From assembly GCA_031429355.1 (NCBI GenBank), contig JANOZM010000012.1:62001-126000 (forward strand): 64,000 nucleotides of DNA, written 5' to 3'. Positions 19,001-26,956 of this stretch are shown here, one piece after another. The translations under genes and the position numbers were made by a program. Each line of letters starts with the position of its first letter. Position 1 is the first letter of the stretch. The DNA is from JANOZM01 sp031429355. Its GTDB lineage: Bacteria; Pseudomonadota; Gammaproteobacteria; Burkholderiales; Burkholderiaceae_E. The notes under the pieces are model-generated. The model was not told where the DNA came from. It saw only the letters and a list, made by a program, of their open reading frames with translations, and searched no databases.

Positions 19001-21148
19001 GCCTATACCGGTGCTGCTGCAAACAACAGTTTCTTTGCTGCGCCAATTACCATTGGGCCAGGCGAAATTGTGACGGTTAAAGTGAAGGCAACTATCGCTG
19101 CTGGTTTTGTTGGTGAAATTAATAATCAAGCGAACTTGTCAGCTGAAGAATTTGGCGGCCCTAACGGAACCTTGACCCCAACTAGTGCTGTGAACCCAGG
19201 TGCACCGGCTTGTGAAAGTACGCAAGCTTGTCTACCAGCGGGCATTACAGTACCGGCCAAGGCATTGATTAGCCAACCCGCTAACAGTACCGATCCAAAA
19301 CAACCGAACGTATTGAAAGTGGTCGAAGGCGGTTCGATTGCTGGTATCTCTTGGTTCGATGGCGACAAGAACGGTCAAATTGGTGGTGACGAACGTCGCG
19401 TTCCGGGTTTAAAGGTAGGCGTGTTTGCAGTCGATAGCACAACTGGCGAATTGATCGGCGAAGTTACTAGCCCAACGGCCCGTCCAGTGACCAATGAACG
19501 TGGTGAATACAAAGTGGGTGGCTTAGCACCAAGCAGTGCAGGCATCACCTACCAAGTAGTGTTCTATAACGAACAAGGCGCGGCTGTATTAGGTTCACCA
19601 TCACCGATGGCCAATGGCAATCCAAATAACGGTCAATTGCCGTCATCTGGTCCAAAGGACAAGATCATTCAAGTAAAGGTGACGGCTGGACAAGAAACAC
19701 CAGCGCAGAACTTACCGCTTGATCCAGCCGGTGTGGTGTATGACGCCGTTACCCGTCAAGTGGTACCCGGTGCAGTTGTAAGCATCGAAGGACCCGCTGG
19801 CTTTAACCCTGCGATTCATTTGCAAGGTGGCGCAGGTAACGTGAATCAAACAACCGGTGTTACAGGTTTGTATCAGTTCATCTTGTTAACTGGTGCACCC
19901 GTAGGAACGTATCGCTTAAGTGTGGTGCCACCTGCAGGTTATGTAACACCGTCAGCTTTGATTCCAGCGCAAACAACAACGTTCACCCCACCTAACGGAC
20001 CGGGTACAACGTTTAGAGTGCAGCCGCAATCAACACCGCCGCAAATTGCTAACAACGAACCAACGATTTACTACATGTCGTTTAACTTAACCGTGGGTGC
20101 TAGTGCCGATGTGGTGAACAACCATATCCCGCTTGACCCCGTATTGCAGCCACGTATTGCGTTGGCAAAAACGGTGAATAAATCGAGTGCAGAAGTCGGT
20201 GATGTCGTGACCTACGCTTTACGTGTTCGCAACATCGGACAATCAGCATTGCCAAACGCGATCATCAATGATCGTTTACCACCGGGCTTTAAGTACGTTC
20301 CTGGTACAGCGCAAATGTCGAATCCGTCAGGTGCAGCAGTTCGTTCGATTGCTGATCCAGTCGGTGGTAGTGGCCCAGCGCTAGTGTTTACCGCGCCAAC
20401 CACGATCGCTGTTAACTCAGAAAGCACGATTTACTACAAAGTACGTATCGGTGTGGGCAGCATGCAAGGTGATGGTATTAACCGTGCGACCGCACGTTCG
20501 GCAAACATTGTGTCGAATGAGGCACGTGCCAAAGTAAAAGTACTAGCTGGTGTATTTACGAATGAAGCCTGTGTGGTTGGTAAAGTGTTCGTGGATTGCA
20601 ACAATAACCATGTGCAAGATGCCGAAGAACTAGGAATTCCGGGCGTTCGTCTGTACTTACAAGACGGCACCAAGTTCACCACTGATAGCGAAGGCAAGTA
20701 TAGCTACTGCGGTTTACCAGCGAACTCTTCGGTTCTTAAACTCGATATCTTGAGTATGCCGCGCGGTTCACGGGTAACCACTTCATCGAACCGCAATTTG
20801 GGCGATGGCAATAGTTTGTACCTCGATTCAAAAGGTGGCCAGCAGATGCGTGCTGACTTCATTGAGGGATCATGCTCTAACACCGTATTGGAACAAGTGA
20901 AAGCACGTCGTACACAAGGAGAAGTGCGCACAGTTCAAACCGAAAAGCGTGGGCAACCCGCCAAGAAGTTTGAAGGAAAGTCAGCCGCTTACCCGCAGCA
21001 AGGCACTGACAGCGCAAACCAACCTTTAGTAAGACCGCGTGTACCTGGAACTGGAGGACCTTCAAGTAGTGAAGAGAACACTCCAGCGCCAGCGTTACCC
21101 TCCGCTTCAAGTAACACGCGCGGCAGTAATTTGCGCGACGGCAAATAG
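13091..21148 (+). CDS. Giant secreted DUF11/SdrD-B repeat protein
   Basis: This is a 2685-residue protein with a Sec signal peptide ending near AAHA (residues 1-34). Most of it is beta-rich modules. Three SdrD-B/Cna-B-like units begin near residues 965 (GSIAGNVYVDTD), 2082 (GSIAGISWFDGDKNG) and 2492 (VVGKVFVDCNNN). DUF11-type units begin near 1235, 1469, 1683, 1900 and 2356, several ending in a ..NSVFASS.. motif and separated by Thr/Pro-rich linkers. The C-terminus (FIEGSCSNTVLEQVKARR) is followed by a low-complexity tail. There is no LPXTG, PEP-CTERM or autotransporter barrel, so it probably depends on the barrel encoded 12 bases downstream for export or anchoring. It is likely a structural surface protein. 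Confidence 0.88.
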   Translation: MSLNFRPLFSSRSRLISSGLMFLASAVTSVAAHAACTINQFSNRLTSTGTAPFNTGDVCTVGGTAHTAGNDACSTDNVVRTSDTYIYRINVGVASLGKEDNLTVRSTLPLVAGKKVAVWDSLPPSCTGPGSSISPDGLTLACNLGNIDRTPSGPDGSGAYVGAVLAQVRSTVYGANGNQIANVPVSVTSDACTAADNPAQILPVVEISARQKADFRKDQTAGQSAYTFDGVPGYLVSYYVYVDQFDPSGSARGGQSLNSPIVLKDFAGLSTGAVSTPWPAGSRWFDCYDANGLQGTLSCPARGTPIQNDVPQDLVLTARPEEIGEFMIAGGKNTSLERNRNTSEPQRLTSFIVRLFVPLAAINAAPGGQLNLKNSIPAANIVGTAIDNSPVVDVRPNNNELVVTVVGNLPGSIYKYVAALWPYSWSGPIPGQAGVPFKHMQGTDNYGDSGTGLVFPGQIFYPRLDYFNPDALNATNVRMCESFDSAKVRLIEITTMPGHAAAEIYAVPATRGQPDGRYPQGYVVEYGVATAPGGPGVNARCDDTDATWYSDLNAAASAGNRERLNRVRVTVPEVASGNAVYFMVAQQARPNVNGTIIDDYYSAKASNMRGSNGVLGDWVLSGYDKVTNNGVGLGKRFTLVTSIARVVKEASLTETGTNINQGAAGGTVVYKLNPSLQTAIVNPPPTYVTIEDTLPSPLEYVVGSAKFGGVVRDPDSISQDASGTKLTWTINNVTANQPIPTLTFEARIPRTIPPNTQKTNTVVISSPDDTSPLAQRTATKALTILNSPGFYVNKRVLAPRIDPNGTARWNLQISNFEDNPIIVDVIDVLPFGGDGRLPATNFVGTRGIASAITAPGGGTIRYTSRPSATVAFDPEAAGNTPTVSAGWCLETEFNTAGCPSNFAEVTGFRLTGASIAANVTLEIDYQMPTVANSIDNVYTNRFFAKSNDVQLRSLQSNDVRVVVALGSIAGNVYVDTDRTATKNGAADVGIGGVPITLCLVVPVNGACPAGQVAINPLTNQPLQTVTNPDGSYKIEGIPSSPPGGYYVVETKPTNYGNGPNNAAGSLGGTSNTNNYSAVNLPVGANGTNYNFGHTAVDLNTTVTLPAGGVSPNATAAGNVRFGNSSLTDGENTVATITLNPGLTNVVVTPPAGWIITSPYDPATGRVTLAPSNGIFPAQTVVDVPVSFTAPETGTVRLRSDITNSIADLTPTIDPTSTAAGTRNAHQATAGVLAQSIDVLKRVGTPRELVFAELNALSIPITEKAFLVPYRVIVANRGLIASTNVQAVDQLTDTFAAPATIARVQQIAPQAAPSGTGIALADTLGAKVYNAAVGTTASATQCAANASAFNGSSQQKLLAGNFDLAPGEQCLIEFAVIVRYPTAAQVPTVAQNNSVFASTVVGATNDGPTIAAGVPTYPPNTKGKDISTDSPQVPPGTVPGSGFPTNFPTPPAQANEDTAEPTPVSFSGQAIDVTKASSYPVQLDVSGKRFRIAYTANLSNAAQTVATNVQMTENLKFTFPAPAVLTVVPGSLAVATPATGSNACVAADLNTSFDGGAAWTGSGTPNHNLLGANGLSSKNLAIGEQCVVTFAVEVNYGTATVPTTPATNTVFASSSDPTVPNSGPPMLASGQKNGDNPAMVSKDTSSTVNPPAGTRTEGTAPADPGKPVAGPKSDVGAPTPAPSRTLEVVKSVNGTGQIIALGKYKVPYKVIVKAIGTAGEVLPNVQAIDNLTQTFDRDNNGVPSITVTNRAAPVSVAGAVCPANFNTFTGLNSSPAGQRFMPGNTPLTVGQACEFSFDVVLDYGSTEPELGPHYNSVFASSVPTAALVGGINPGGTIALNPTQVAPIGGQSPGTSSGTWTPPAGAIAKDASTDATAPPTTQAGDVPVPTIVLFSAAPPVNGVKFVENLSLPGTAVVAGQQIQWTIAYKNEGGIALTKAQITDTMQAGLTNASIVSITRTPAGTAAAITANPAYTGAAANNSFFAAPITIGPGEIVTVKVKATIAAGFVGEINNQANLSAEEFGGPNGTLTPTSAVNPGAPACESTQACLPAGITVPAKALISQPANSTDPKQPNVLKVVEGGSIAGISWFDGDKNGQIGGDERRVPGLKVGVFAVDSTTGELIGEVTSPTARPVTNERGEYKVGGLAPSSAGITYQVVFYNEQGAAVLGSPSPMANGNPNNGQLPSSGPKDKIIQVKVTAGQETPAQNLPLDPAGVVYDAVTRQVVPGAVVSIEGPAGFNPAIHLQGGAGNVNQTTGVTGLYQFILLTGAPVGTYRLSVVPPAGYVTPSALIPAQTTTFTPPNGPGTTFRVQPQSTPPQIANNEPTIYYMSFNLTVGASADVVNNHIPLDPVLQPRIALAKTVNKSSAEVGDVVTYALRVRNIGQSALPNAIINDRLPPGFKYVPGTAQMSNPSGAAVRSIADPVGGSGPALVFTAPTTIAVNSESTIYYKVRIGVGSMQGDGINRATARSANIVSNEARAKVKVLAGVFTNEACVVGKVFVDCNNNHVQDAEELGIPGVRLYLQDGTKFTTDSEGKYSYCGLPANSSVLKLDILSMPRGSRVTTSSNRNLGDGNSLYLDSKGGQQMRADFIEGSCSNTVLEQVKARRTQGEVRTVQTEKRGQPAKKFEGKSAAYPQQGTDSANQPLVRPRVPGTGGPSSSEENTPAPALPSASSNTRGSNLRDGK

Positions 21149-21160
21149 GAAAGGGCCGAC

Positions 21161-24100
21161 ATGAAAAACAACGCCCTCTCTTTATTTGCTACATCAAGCG
21201 CCTTATCGAAAACGACGTCTATGAAAACTAAGTACTCAGCGGCAAACGCTTCAACAATCGCGCGGCCCAAGTTAACGCCACTGGCCTATGCCTGTGCGCT
21301 AGCTTGTGCCGTGATGGTTGGTCAAGTACATGCTCAAGTTCAAGCCCAAAGCTATGTGCCCAATGACCCCAAAGGAATTACTTCGGGTCTAACACCACCG
21401 GCTTCAGTAAAAAAAGTTGGTGAAGTCGATTACAGCAAAAATGCCCAAGTAGCCCGCGTCGTTGTTGAAGTCGAAAAAGACGGTATGCCAGCAGACGGTG
21501 TGACCGGCAACACGATCACCGTTCGGGTTTACGACAAACAAGACCAACTGGTTTTGGGCGACGTGCTCATTACCATCGAGAACAGCGCAGGCCGCATTTT
21601 GTTGCCCGGCGCTAAGACCGATGAAATGGGTCCAGGCCGAATCGATGCCGATAAAGTAACCCCTGGCACTCAATTTAAAGTCACCAATGGTATTGGAAAC
21701 TTTCGATTGTTAGCGCCTTTCGATCCGACGGACGTGAAGCTACGTGTCTCTGCTGGCGCGGCCGTAGCCGAAGGTACGATTGCTTACGTACCCGAACTGC
21801 GCGACATGCTTGCAGTGGGTTTAATTGAAGGCATCATTGCGGTTAAAAAGAACGCTAGCTCAGCCATTGTGCCAACCCGTATTGATGACGGATTCGAGCG
21901 CGAACTACGCCAATGGACTCGTACGTTTAATAACGGCAAAGGTACTGCAGGCGCGCGCGTGGCGTTCTTTTTAAAAGGCACCGTTAAAGGCGACATGTTG
22001 TTAACAATGGCGGCCGATTCAGACAAAGATTTAAAAGACCGTTTGTACCGCGATGTTGATCCAAACAAGTTTTACCCAGTCTATGGCGACTCTAGTATTG
22101 TTGGCTTCGATGCCCGCAGCCGTGATCGCTTGTATGTTCGATTAGATAAAGACAAGAGCTATGCGCTCTACGGCGATTTCTCGACCGGCGATGGCTTTAG
22201 CCAATTGGCCGACGGCGCTTTGGTGGCCGGAGTAAAGAGCCGTAACTTAGGCAACTATAATCGTAGTGCTACGGGTTTACGTGGCCACTACGAAAAATCA
22301 AATTTCTTTGTTAATGGTTTTGCAACCTACGACTCACTGAAAAACTTGGTCGAAGAGTATCGCGCTAACGGAACCTCGGGTCCTTTCAGTGTAGCAAGTC
22401 AACAAGCCGTTGAAGGCACTGAAAAAATTGAAATCATTACCCGTGATCGAAATGCATTAGATCGCGTTATCAATATTCAGCCGCAAATTCGTATGGTTGA
22501 TTACACATTTGAACCGTTCTCGGGGCGCATCGTGTTTAAAGCACCGGTTCCCAGTATTGATATGAACGGTAACCCACAATCGATTCGTATTTCTTACGAA
22601 GCCGAGCAGGGTGGGCCCAAGTTTGCAACTTACGGTATTGATGGGCAAATTAAAATTTCCCCCACTATCGAAGCGGGCGCAAGTTATGTGCGTGATGCTA
22701 ATTCATTATCGCCCTACCAATTAAGCAGCATTAACTTAGGTGTCAAACTTAACGAACGCAGCAACTTAGTGTTCGAAGTCGCACGAAGCAAGGGAACTCG
22801 TTGGAATTCAGGCGGCAATGTTACTGCCACACCAACGGGTGCCGTAGGTGAGCTACGTGACGACCTAGCCGGTCAAGCCGTCCGTGTTGAAGGTAACTAC
22901 GCGGCCGGTCCGGTAGAGGCAAAGTTTTGGTGGTTAAGAGCCGATAACGGATTCTTTAACCCGTCGGCTTCAGTTAGCGAAGGCCGCTCCGAAGCGGGTC
23001 TTTCAGGCAAGTACAAATTGTCAGACTCGATCTCGCTGTATGCGATGGGCCAACAAACCAAAGACGGTCTTGCCGTGGCTGAACCAAAGCGCCGCTCTGC
23101 TGCTTTGGGTTTAAGCTGGTTGGTGAACGAGCGCTTGACGCTTGATGCTTCGTTACGTAATTCGCGTGAGGACGCAGGTTTTGCAGCTAGTTCAGTTATT
23201 GCAGGTAATGCCAGTGGTGCCGGTGGTTTCTTTGGCGCCAGCATGGACCCAACTAACCCAATTACCGGTAACGCTGTCTTACCGTTAAATGCCGGTAATA
23301 TTGTTGCAAGCGGTCTGCCCAATGCCAATTTTGCGAACGCAACAACCTTACGTTTAGGTGCTAACTTTCGCCTAAATGATCAATGGAGCCTGCAAGGTGA
23401 AGTTGAAGGTGGCAATAGCGGTACCTCGAGCAGCGGATCATCAGGCAATTCAACGCGTTTCGGATTGGGTACCGCTTATCAAATCAACGAACGTAGCCGC
23501 GCCTATGCACGCTACGAGCGCACGACGGGCTTAACTTCGTCTGCGTCTTTGACCCCAAACGACCGTAGTAATTCGTTTGTGGCCGGGATTGATAACTCGT
23601 TTGCTAACGGCCCCACGGTGTTTAGTGAGTTCCGTTTGCGCGACGCTACTGGCGCTCAATTGGCCGCCTCGCGCGATCAGCAACTGGGTACTGGTGTGCG
23701 CCATACTTGGAACGTAAAAGAAGGCCTTGCTTACACCGGTAGCGTTGAGTATCTAAAGATATTCGCTGGCACTACACGCGATGCGTTTGCGATTGCAGGT
23801 GGTGTTGATTATTCACGAAGCGAGCTTTGGAAAACCAGTGCGCGTTTAGAGTTCCGCCGTTTGTTAAACGACAAAGGAACGGTAACGAACGATGAGCAAA
23901 ACCAGTACCTAAGCACGGTCAGTTTTGCACGCAAAATGAACCGCGATTGGACCATGTTGGCGCGTAATTATGCGCTGTATCAAGACAACGCCGACAGTGG
24001 CTCACGTTTAGAAAATCGTTTCCAAATCGGTGCTGCTTGGCGTCCGGTTGATCACAATCGTTGGAATGCACTGTCACGCTACGAGTTCAAAACGGCACGT

Positions 24101-24577
24101 GATCGTGGTACCAACAACCCATTGGCGGAAGACTACCAAGCACATGTGTTCAGCTTACATGCCGACTATCACCCAAGCCGTCCTTGGTGGTTCAACGGTC
24201 GTGTAGCAGCTAAATCAAGTACTGATAAAACGTTGCCGATGGGGCAGCAAAGCTACAGCGCCTATTTAATGGGTGCTCGCGCGGTTTACGACATTACTGA
24301 GAACTGGGACATTGGTTTGATGGCCGCTTACATGTGGAGTCCTAGCAATAGAACAAGTGGTTCTGCAAGTCAAAAAGCCTTCGGTATTGAAGCTGGTTAT
24401 TTGGTTCGCCAAAACTTGTGGTTGTCCGCTGGATATAACGTTACCGGCTTTAGCGACCGCGATTTAACAGGCACGGACTACACCAACAAAGGCTTTTACG
24501 TACGTCTGCGCTTTAAGTTTGATGAGAACCTGTTTGCTGGAAAAGACAAAGACACCAACCGTGCATTAGCGCGCTAG
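21161..24577 (+). CDS. Large outer-membrane beta-barrel protein, partner of DUF11 protein
   Basis: This 1138-residue protein has an extended N-terminus and a signal-like segment (PLAYACALACAVMVGQVHA, cleavage near residue 60). A periplasmic Ig-like domain (about 80-220) follows. A conserved block with LYRDVDPNKFYPVYGDSS and LYVRLDKDKSYALYGDF comes next, and then a long run of alternating strands typical of an outer-membrane barrel to residue 1138, with GFYVRLRFKFDENLF as the last strand region. It starts 12 bases after the giant DUF11 gene with a GGAAAGGG ribosome site. The pairing suggests it secretes, anchors or assembles that protein. The mechanism is inferred. Confidence 0.8.
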   Translation: MKNNALSLFATSSALSKTTSMKTKYSAANASTIARPKLTPLAYACALACAVMVGQVHAQVQAQSYVPNDPKGITSGLTPPASVKKVGEVDYSKNAQVARVVVEVEKDGMPADGVTGNTITVRVYDKQDQLVLGDVLITIENSAGRILLPGAKTDEMGPGRIDADKVTPGTQFKVTNGIGNFRLLAPFDPTDVKLRVSAGAAVAEGTIAYVPELRDMLAVGLIEGIIAVKKNASSAIVPTRIDDGFERELRQWTRTFNNGKGTAGARVAFFLKGTVKGDMLLTMAADSDKDLKDRLYRDVDPNKFYPVYGDSSIVGFDARSRDRLYVRLDKDKSYALYGDFSTGDGFSQLADGALVAGVKSRNLGNYNRSATGLRGHYEKSNFFVNGFATYDSLKNLVEEYRANGTSGPFSVASQQAVEGTEKIEIITRDRNALDRVINIQPQIRMVDYTFEPFSGRIVFKAPVPSIDMNGNPQSIRISYEAEQGGPKFATYGIDGQIKISPTIEAGASYVRDANSLSPYQLSSINLGVKLNERSNLVFEVARSKGTRWNSGGNVTATPTGAVGELRDDLAGQAVRVEGNYAAGPVEAKFWWLRADNGFFNPSASVSEGRSEAGLSGKYKLSDSISLYAMGQQTKDGLAVAEPKRRSAALGLSWLVNERLTLDASLRNSREDAGFAASSVIAGNASGAGGFFGASMDPTNPITGNAVLPLNAGNIVASGLPNANFANATTLRLGANFRLNDQWSLQGEVEGGNSGTSSSGSSGNSTRFGLGTAYQINERSRAYARYERTTGLTSSASLTPNDRSNSFVAGIDNSFANGPTVFSEFRLRDATGAQLAASRDQQLGTGVRHTWNVKEGLAYTGSVEYLKIFAGTTRDAFAIAGGVDYSRSELWKTSARLEFRRLLNDKGTVTNDEQNQYLSTVSFARKMNRDWTMLARNYALYQDNADSGSRLENRFQIGAAWRPVDHNRWNALSRYEFKTARDRGTNNPLAEDYQAHVFSLHADYHPSRPWWFNGRVAAKSSTDKTLPMGQQSYSAYLMGARAVYDITENWDIGLMAAYMWSPSNRTSGSASQKAFGIEAGYLVRQNLWLSAGYNVTGFSDRDLTGTDYTNKGFYVRLRFKFDENLFAGKDKDTNRALAR

Positions 24578-24627
24578 TCTAAAACAACCCATACGAATAC
24601 GACGAAAAATAGTACTAGGAAAATATT

Positions 24628-25740
24628 ATGAAAACTAACTCAATTGGATTAAGTGTTATTGGTGCCGGCTTGTTTTTAGGCTTAAGTGCATGTACTACGA
24701 ACTCCGGTCAAATGAACAACGCCAGCACCGCACCAGCGGCAAAGCAATCGATTACTGATCGCGCAATTCATAGCGACTATAATCGCTACGAGGCCATGCA
24801 AGCGCGCATTCGGCAACTGAATGATACGGGCGCGCACCCTGTTAGTAGCTACAGCCTTGCCAAAGCGCAATGCTGGCTCGACGTAAGCCTGCACGAATAC
24901 ACCCGCAATGATCGCAGTAACTTTCCGCGTTTAGCGTTTGAAGAGTCGGCAAAAATTGCTGAGTATCTTGGTAAAGGCGGCAGTCCATCGGGCACCGCAA
25001 ACCCCGCAAATTTAACTCCATTAGTAAACGACGCTGCGAAGCTGCGCCCTGATTTATGGGACGCTGCTCAAAAGCTAAAGGGTCATGCTGGCTTTCGTTG
25101 CGCGGCTCAAAAAACGGCCTGTGCCGAAGTTGAGTTAGTACACGCAGGAAACGAGTTCAATCAACAACAATGGCGTCATGCAAAACCTTATGTGCAAATT
25201 GCGGAAGACTTAATTGCTGATGCACAAAAAGCAGCAGAAGCTTGCGTACCGCCACCGGCTCCAGTTGTTGCTGCTGTTGCGCCCGTAGCGCGCCCAGTGC
25301 CTCCAGCGCCACGGCCAGTGCCAGCACCTGTTGCTGCACCAACGCCAGTGAACTTAGCCGCTAATGTTCTGTTTAACTTTGATAAACGTGATCTACCCAA
25401 CGTGCGTCCTTACACGAAGGATCAGCTGGATACATTAGTGAGCCAAATAAAATCAGGTGTAACGGTTTCTGGCATCAAGTTAGTCGGTCATGCAGACCGT
25501 CTGAATTCAACCGGTGACGCACAATACAACGTTAAGCTGAGCCAAGATCGTGTTGAGACTATTAAGAACTATTTGGTTACAAACGGCGTTGCTGCTAACT
25601 TAATTACGACCGAATTCAAGGCCGATGGCGTACAAGTCGAGGCATGCACCAAAGCTAAATTCCGCAACACTGCCGAACTGCAAGAATGCTTGCTGCCGAA
25701 TCGTCGTGTTGAGGTGCTAGTTACGGGTGTTAAGAAATAA
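24628..25740 (+). CDS. OmpA-family outer-membrane lipoprotein
   Basis: This 370-residue protein has a lipoprotein signal with lipobox LSAC (Cys22). The N-terminal domain is helical and ends in AQKAAEACVPP. A Pro/Ala/Val-rich linker follows (about 207-245), and then a C-terminal OmpA-like peptidoglycan-binding domain: NVLFNFDKRDL, VGHADRLNSTGDAQYNVKLSQDRV and LPNRRVEVLV. The Asp and Arg that bind diaminopimelate are present. It is the third gene of the surface-protein cassette, 50 bases after the barrel gene, and probably tethers the assembly to the cell wall. A terminator follows. Confidence 0.9.
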   Translation: MKTNSIGLSVIGAGLFLGLSACTTNSGQMNNASTAPAAKQSITDRAIHSDYNRYEAMQARIRQLNDTGAHPVSSYSLAKAQCWLDVSLHEYTRNDRSNFPRLAFEESAKIAEYLGKGGSPSGTANPANLTPLVNDAAKLRPDLWDAAQKLKGHAGFRCAAQKTACAEVELVHAGNEFNQQQWRHAKPYVQIAEDLIADAQKAAEACVPPPAPVVAAVAPVARPVPPAPRPVPAPVAAPTPVNLAANVLFNFDKRDLPNVRPYTKDQLDTLVSQIKSGVTVSGIKLVGHADRLNSTGDAQYNVKLSQDRVETIKNYLVTNGVAANLITTEFKADGVQVEACTKAKFRNTAELQECLLPNRRVEVLVTGVKK

Positions 25741-25809
25741 AGTCTCTTGGAACAAAGTAACTTCAAATGAAGTAACTAAGCTAAGTAGAACTTTGCATTA
25801 GTTGTGAAG

Positions 25810-25841
25810 GCCCGAAAGACGAAAGTCGTTCGGGCTTTTTT
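25810..25841 (+). terminator. Rho-independent terminator of the surface-protein operon
   Basis: An 11-bp stem GCCCGAAAGAC / GTCGTTCGGGC with a GAAA tetraloop (one internal A-T/T mismatch region tolerated) is followed at once by six T residues. It lies 70 bases after the OmpA lipoprotein stop. Confidence 0.92.
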
Positions 25842-25944
25842 GCGACGGTCATCCCCACAAAGAAACCATTGCTGTAGCCGTTGCTGACGGCACTTCAAGT
25901 GAAATGAAATCAGTCAAAAAGTGGTGGGAAGCCAAGAAGCATCG

Positions 25945-26364
25945 TTACAACGCAGGAGCAAACCAGTTCGCAAGCGCAAGGCCTTCGTAATTTTTGAAAT
26001 CGCCCACGTTACGGGTTACTAGCGTTAAGTTATTTATTGCGCTGATCGATGCAATTTCACCGTCTGCCATTGGAACAGTAATGCCCACTCTCGATAGCCG
26101 TGCTCGCTCGTGCGCAAACCAGCGAGCAGCCCGTTCGTCATAGGGCAATATCGTTAGGCCGCCCCGTGTTAACGATTCAAGGTAGGCGCGAAGACTATCT
26201 TTTTTCTTTGACGGATCTAAAAGCGCTATGCCGTAGATTAGTTCATGCCATACAGTAGCGCAGGTACAGTATTGGCCGGCGTGGTCACTTAAGGCTGCAA
26301 TGACGTATTGATTCGGTTGCTTTTTTACTGGCTCGGAGAGAATGTTGGCATCGAGCAGGTACAT
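25945..26364 (-). CDS. PIN-domain toxin (VapC family)
   Basis: This 139-residue PIN-domain protein is a probable Mg-dependent endoribonuclease and the toxin half of a type II module. It has the first acidic motif in YLLDANILSE (Asp5), WHELIYGI with the second acidic residue, a central ADGEIASI acidic pair, and NVGDF near the end. All four PIN acidic positions appear filled. The ATG at 26364 overlaps the antitoxin stop (TGATG), giving coupled translation; an alternative ATG three codons upstream exists. VapC toxins usually cleave tRNA or rRNA, but the target cannot be read from sequence. Confidence 0.88.
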   Translation of the reverse strand: MYLLDANILSEPVKKQPNQYVIAALSDHAGQYCTCATVWHELIYGIALLDPSKKKDSLRAYLESLTRGGLTILPYDERAARWFAHERARLSRVGITVPMADGEIASISAINNLTLVTRNVGDFKNYEGLALANWFAPAL

Positions 26365-26636
26365 CAATCCCATGAAAACTCTCGGGCAGGCGAACGGCTA
26401 CGCCAGCTTGCGATTTCCTTGTCGGTCAGCTCAACGCTGCCGTGAACTTCACGCCACTGCAATATTTCGTGGAATATAGATTTGCCAGCATCTAACATTT
26501 GCTGATAACGCTCTTCGGAAATTAATACAGCAACAGGGCGACCATGACGAGTGAGATGAATATCGTCACCGGCCTGCGCCGCGTGAATTAACTTAGGAAG
26601 ATTGTTTTTTGCGTCGGCAATAGTGGATGTTTCCAT
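26364..26636 (-). CDS. Phd/YefM-family antitoxin
   Basis: This 90-residue protein has the Phd/YefM DNA-binding N-terminus (STIADAKNNLPKLI, then GDDIHLTRHGRPVAVLIS) and a charged, probably flexible C-terminal tail that should neutralise the PIN toxin. It is the first gene of the pair and probably represses its own promoter through the boxes just upstream at 26650-26677. It overlaps the toxin start. A decayed copy of its first codons and promoter lies at 33008-33130. Confidence 0.9.
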   Translation of the reverse strand: METSTIADAKNNLPKLIHAAQAGDDIHLTRHGRPVAVLISEERYQQMLDAGKSIFHEILQWREVHGSVELTDKEIASWRSRSPAREFSWD

Positions 26637-26649
26637 CGATTTAGCTTCA

Positions 26650-26680
26650 AAAATATACTATAGCTATATTGTAGCTATAA
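26650..26680. promoter_or_regulatory. Operator of the toxin-antitoxin pair: phased TAGCTA boxes
   Basis: Two palindromic TAGCTA boxes start at 26661 and 26672, exactly 11 bp apart, 25-40 bases upstream of the antitoxin start on the minus strand. The same boxes recur in the relic at 33081-33108. One-turn spacing suggests cooperative binding of the Phd-type antitoxin. Confidence 0.6.
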
Positions 26681-26956
26681 ATTGCGAAGCTGTACACATT
26701 GTATTGGTCCAAGACATACGGGAATCGAGAATGTTGCGGCAAATTTTTAGTGCTCCTTTCGCGCTGGATAGGCTCGACTGCCGATAGATGTCGATGCGTT
26801 ATCCAAGGGCTTCGTGCGTTCACCAAAGTGTTATTTTTGCTGGAGCAAGCGTTTTCATCGATGAAAGGCTTTATGAAAACGGTTTAACATGTTGTTCGTT
26901 TCGCGAGTTTGCTCTACGATTTGGGGTCAACTGAGAATTCGAAAATATGGATCGCT
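26681..26956. other. Gap with no recognisable gene
   Basis: Short open frames only. I see no ribosome-binding site or known family between the antitoxin operator and the NmrA-like pseudogene. Confidence 0.4.

Noticed and set aside
13348..20931. Many open frames of 60-165 codons inside the giant surface gene on both strands.
   Set aside because: They lie wholly within a continuous 2685-codon frame with clear domain structure and lack ribosome sites; they are shadows of it.
13091..21148. LPXTG, PEP-CTERM or autotransporter anchor in the giant protein.
   Set aside because: The C-terminus is a hydrophilic low-complexity tail with none of these signals.
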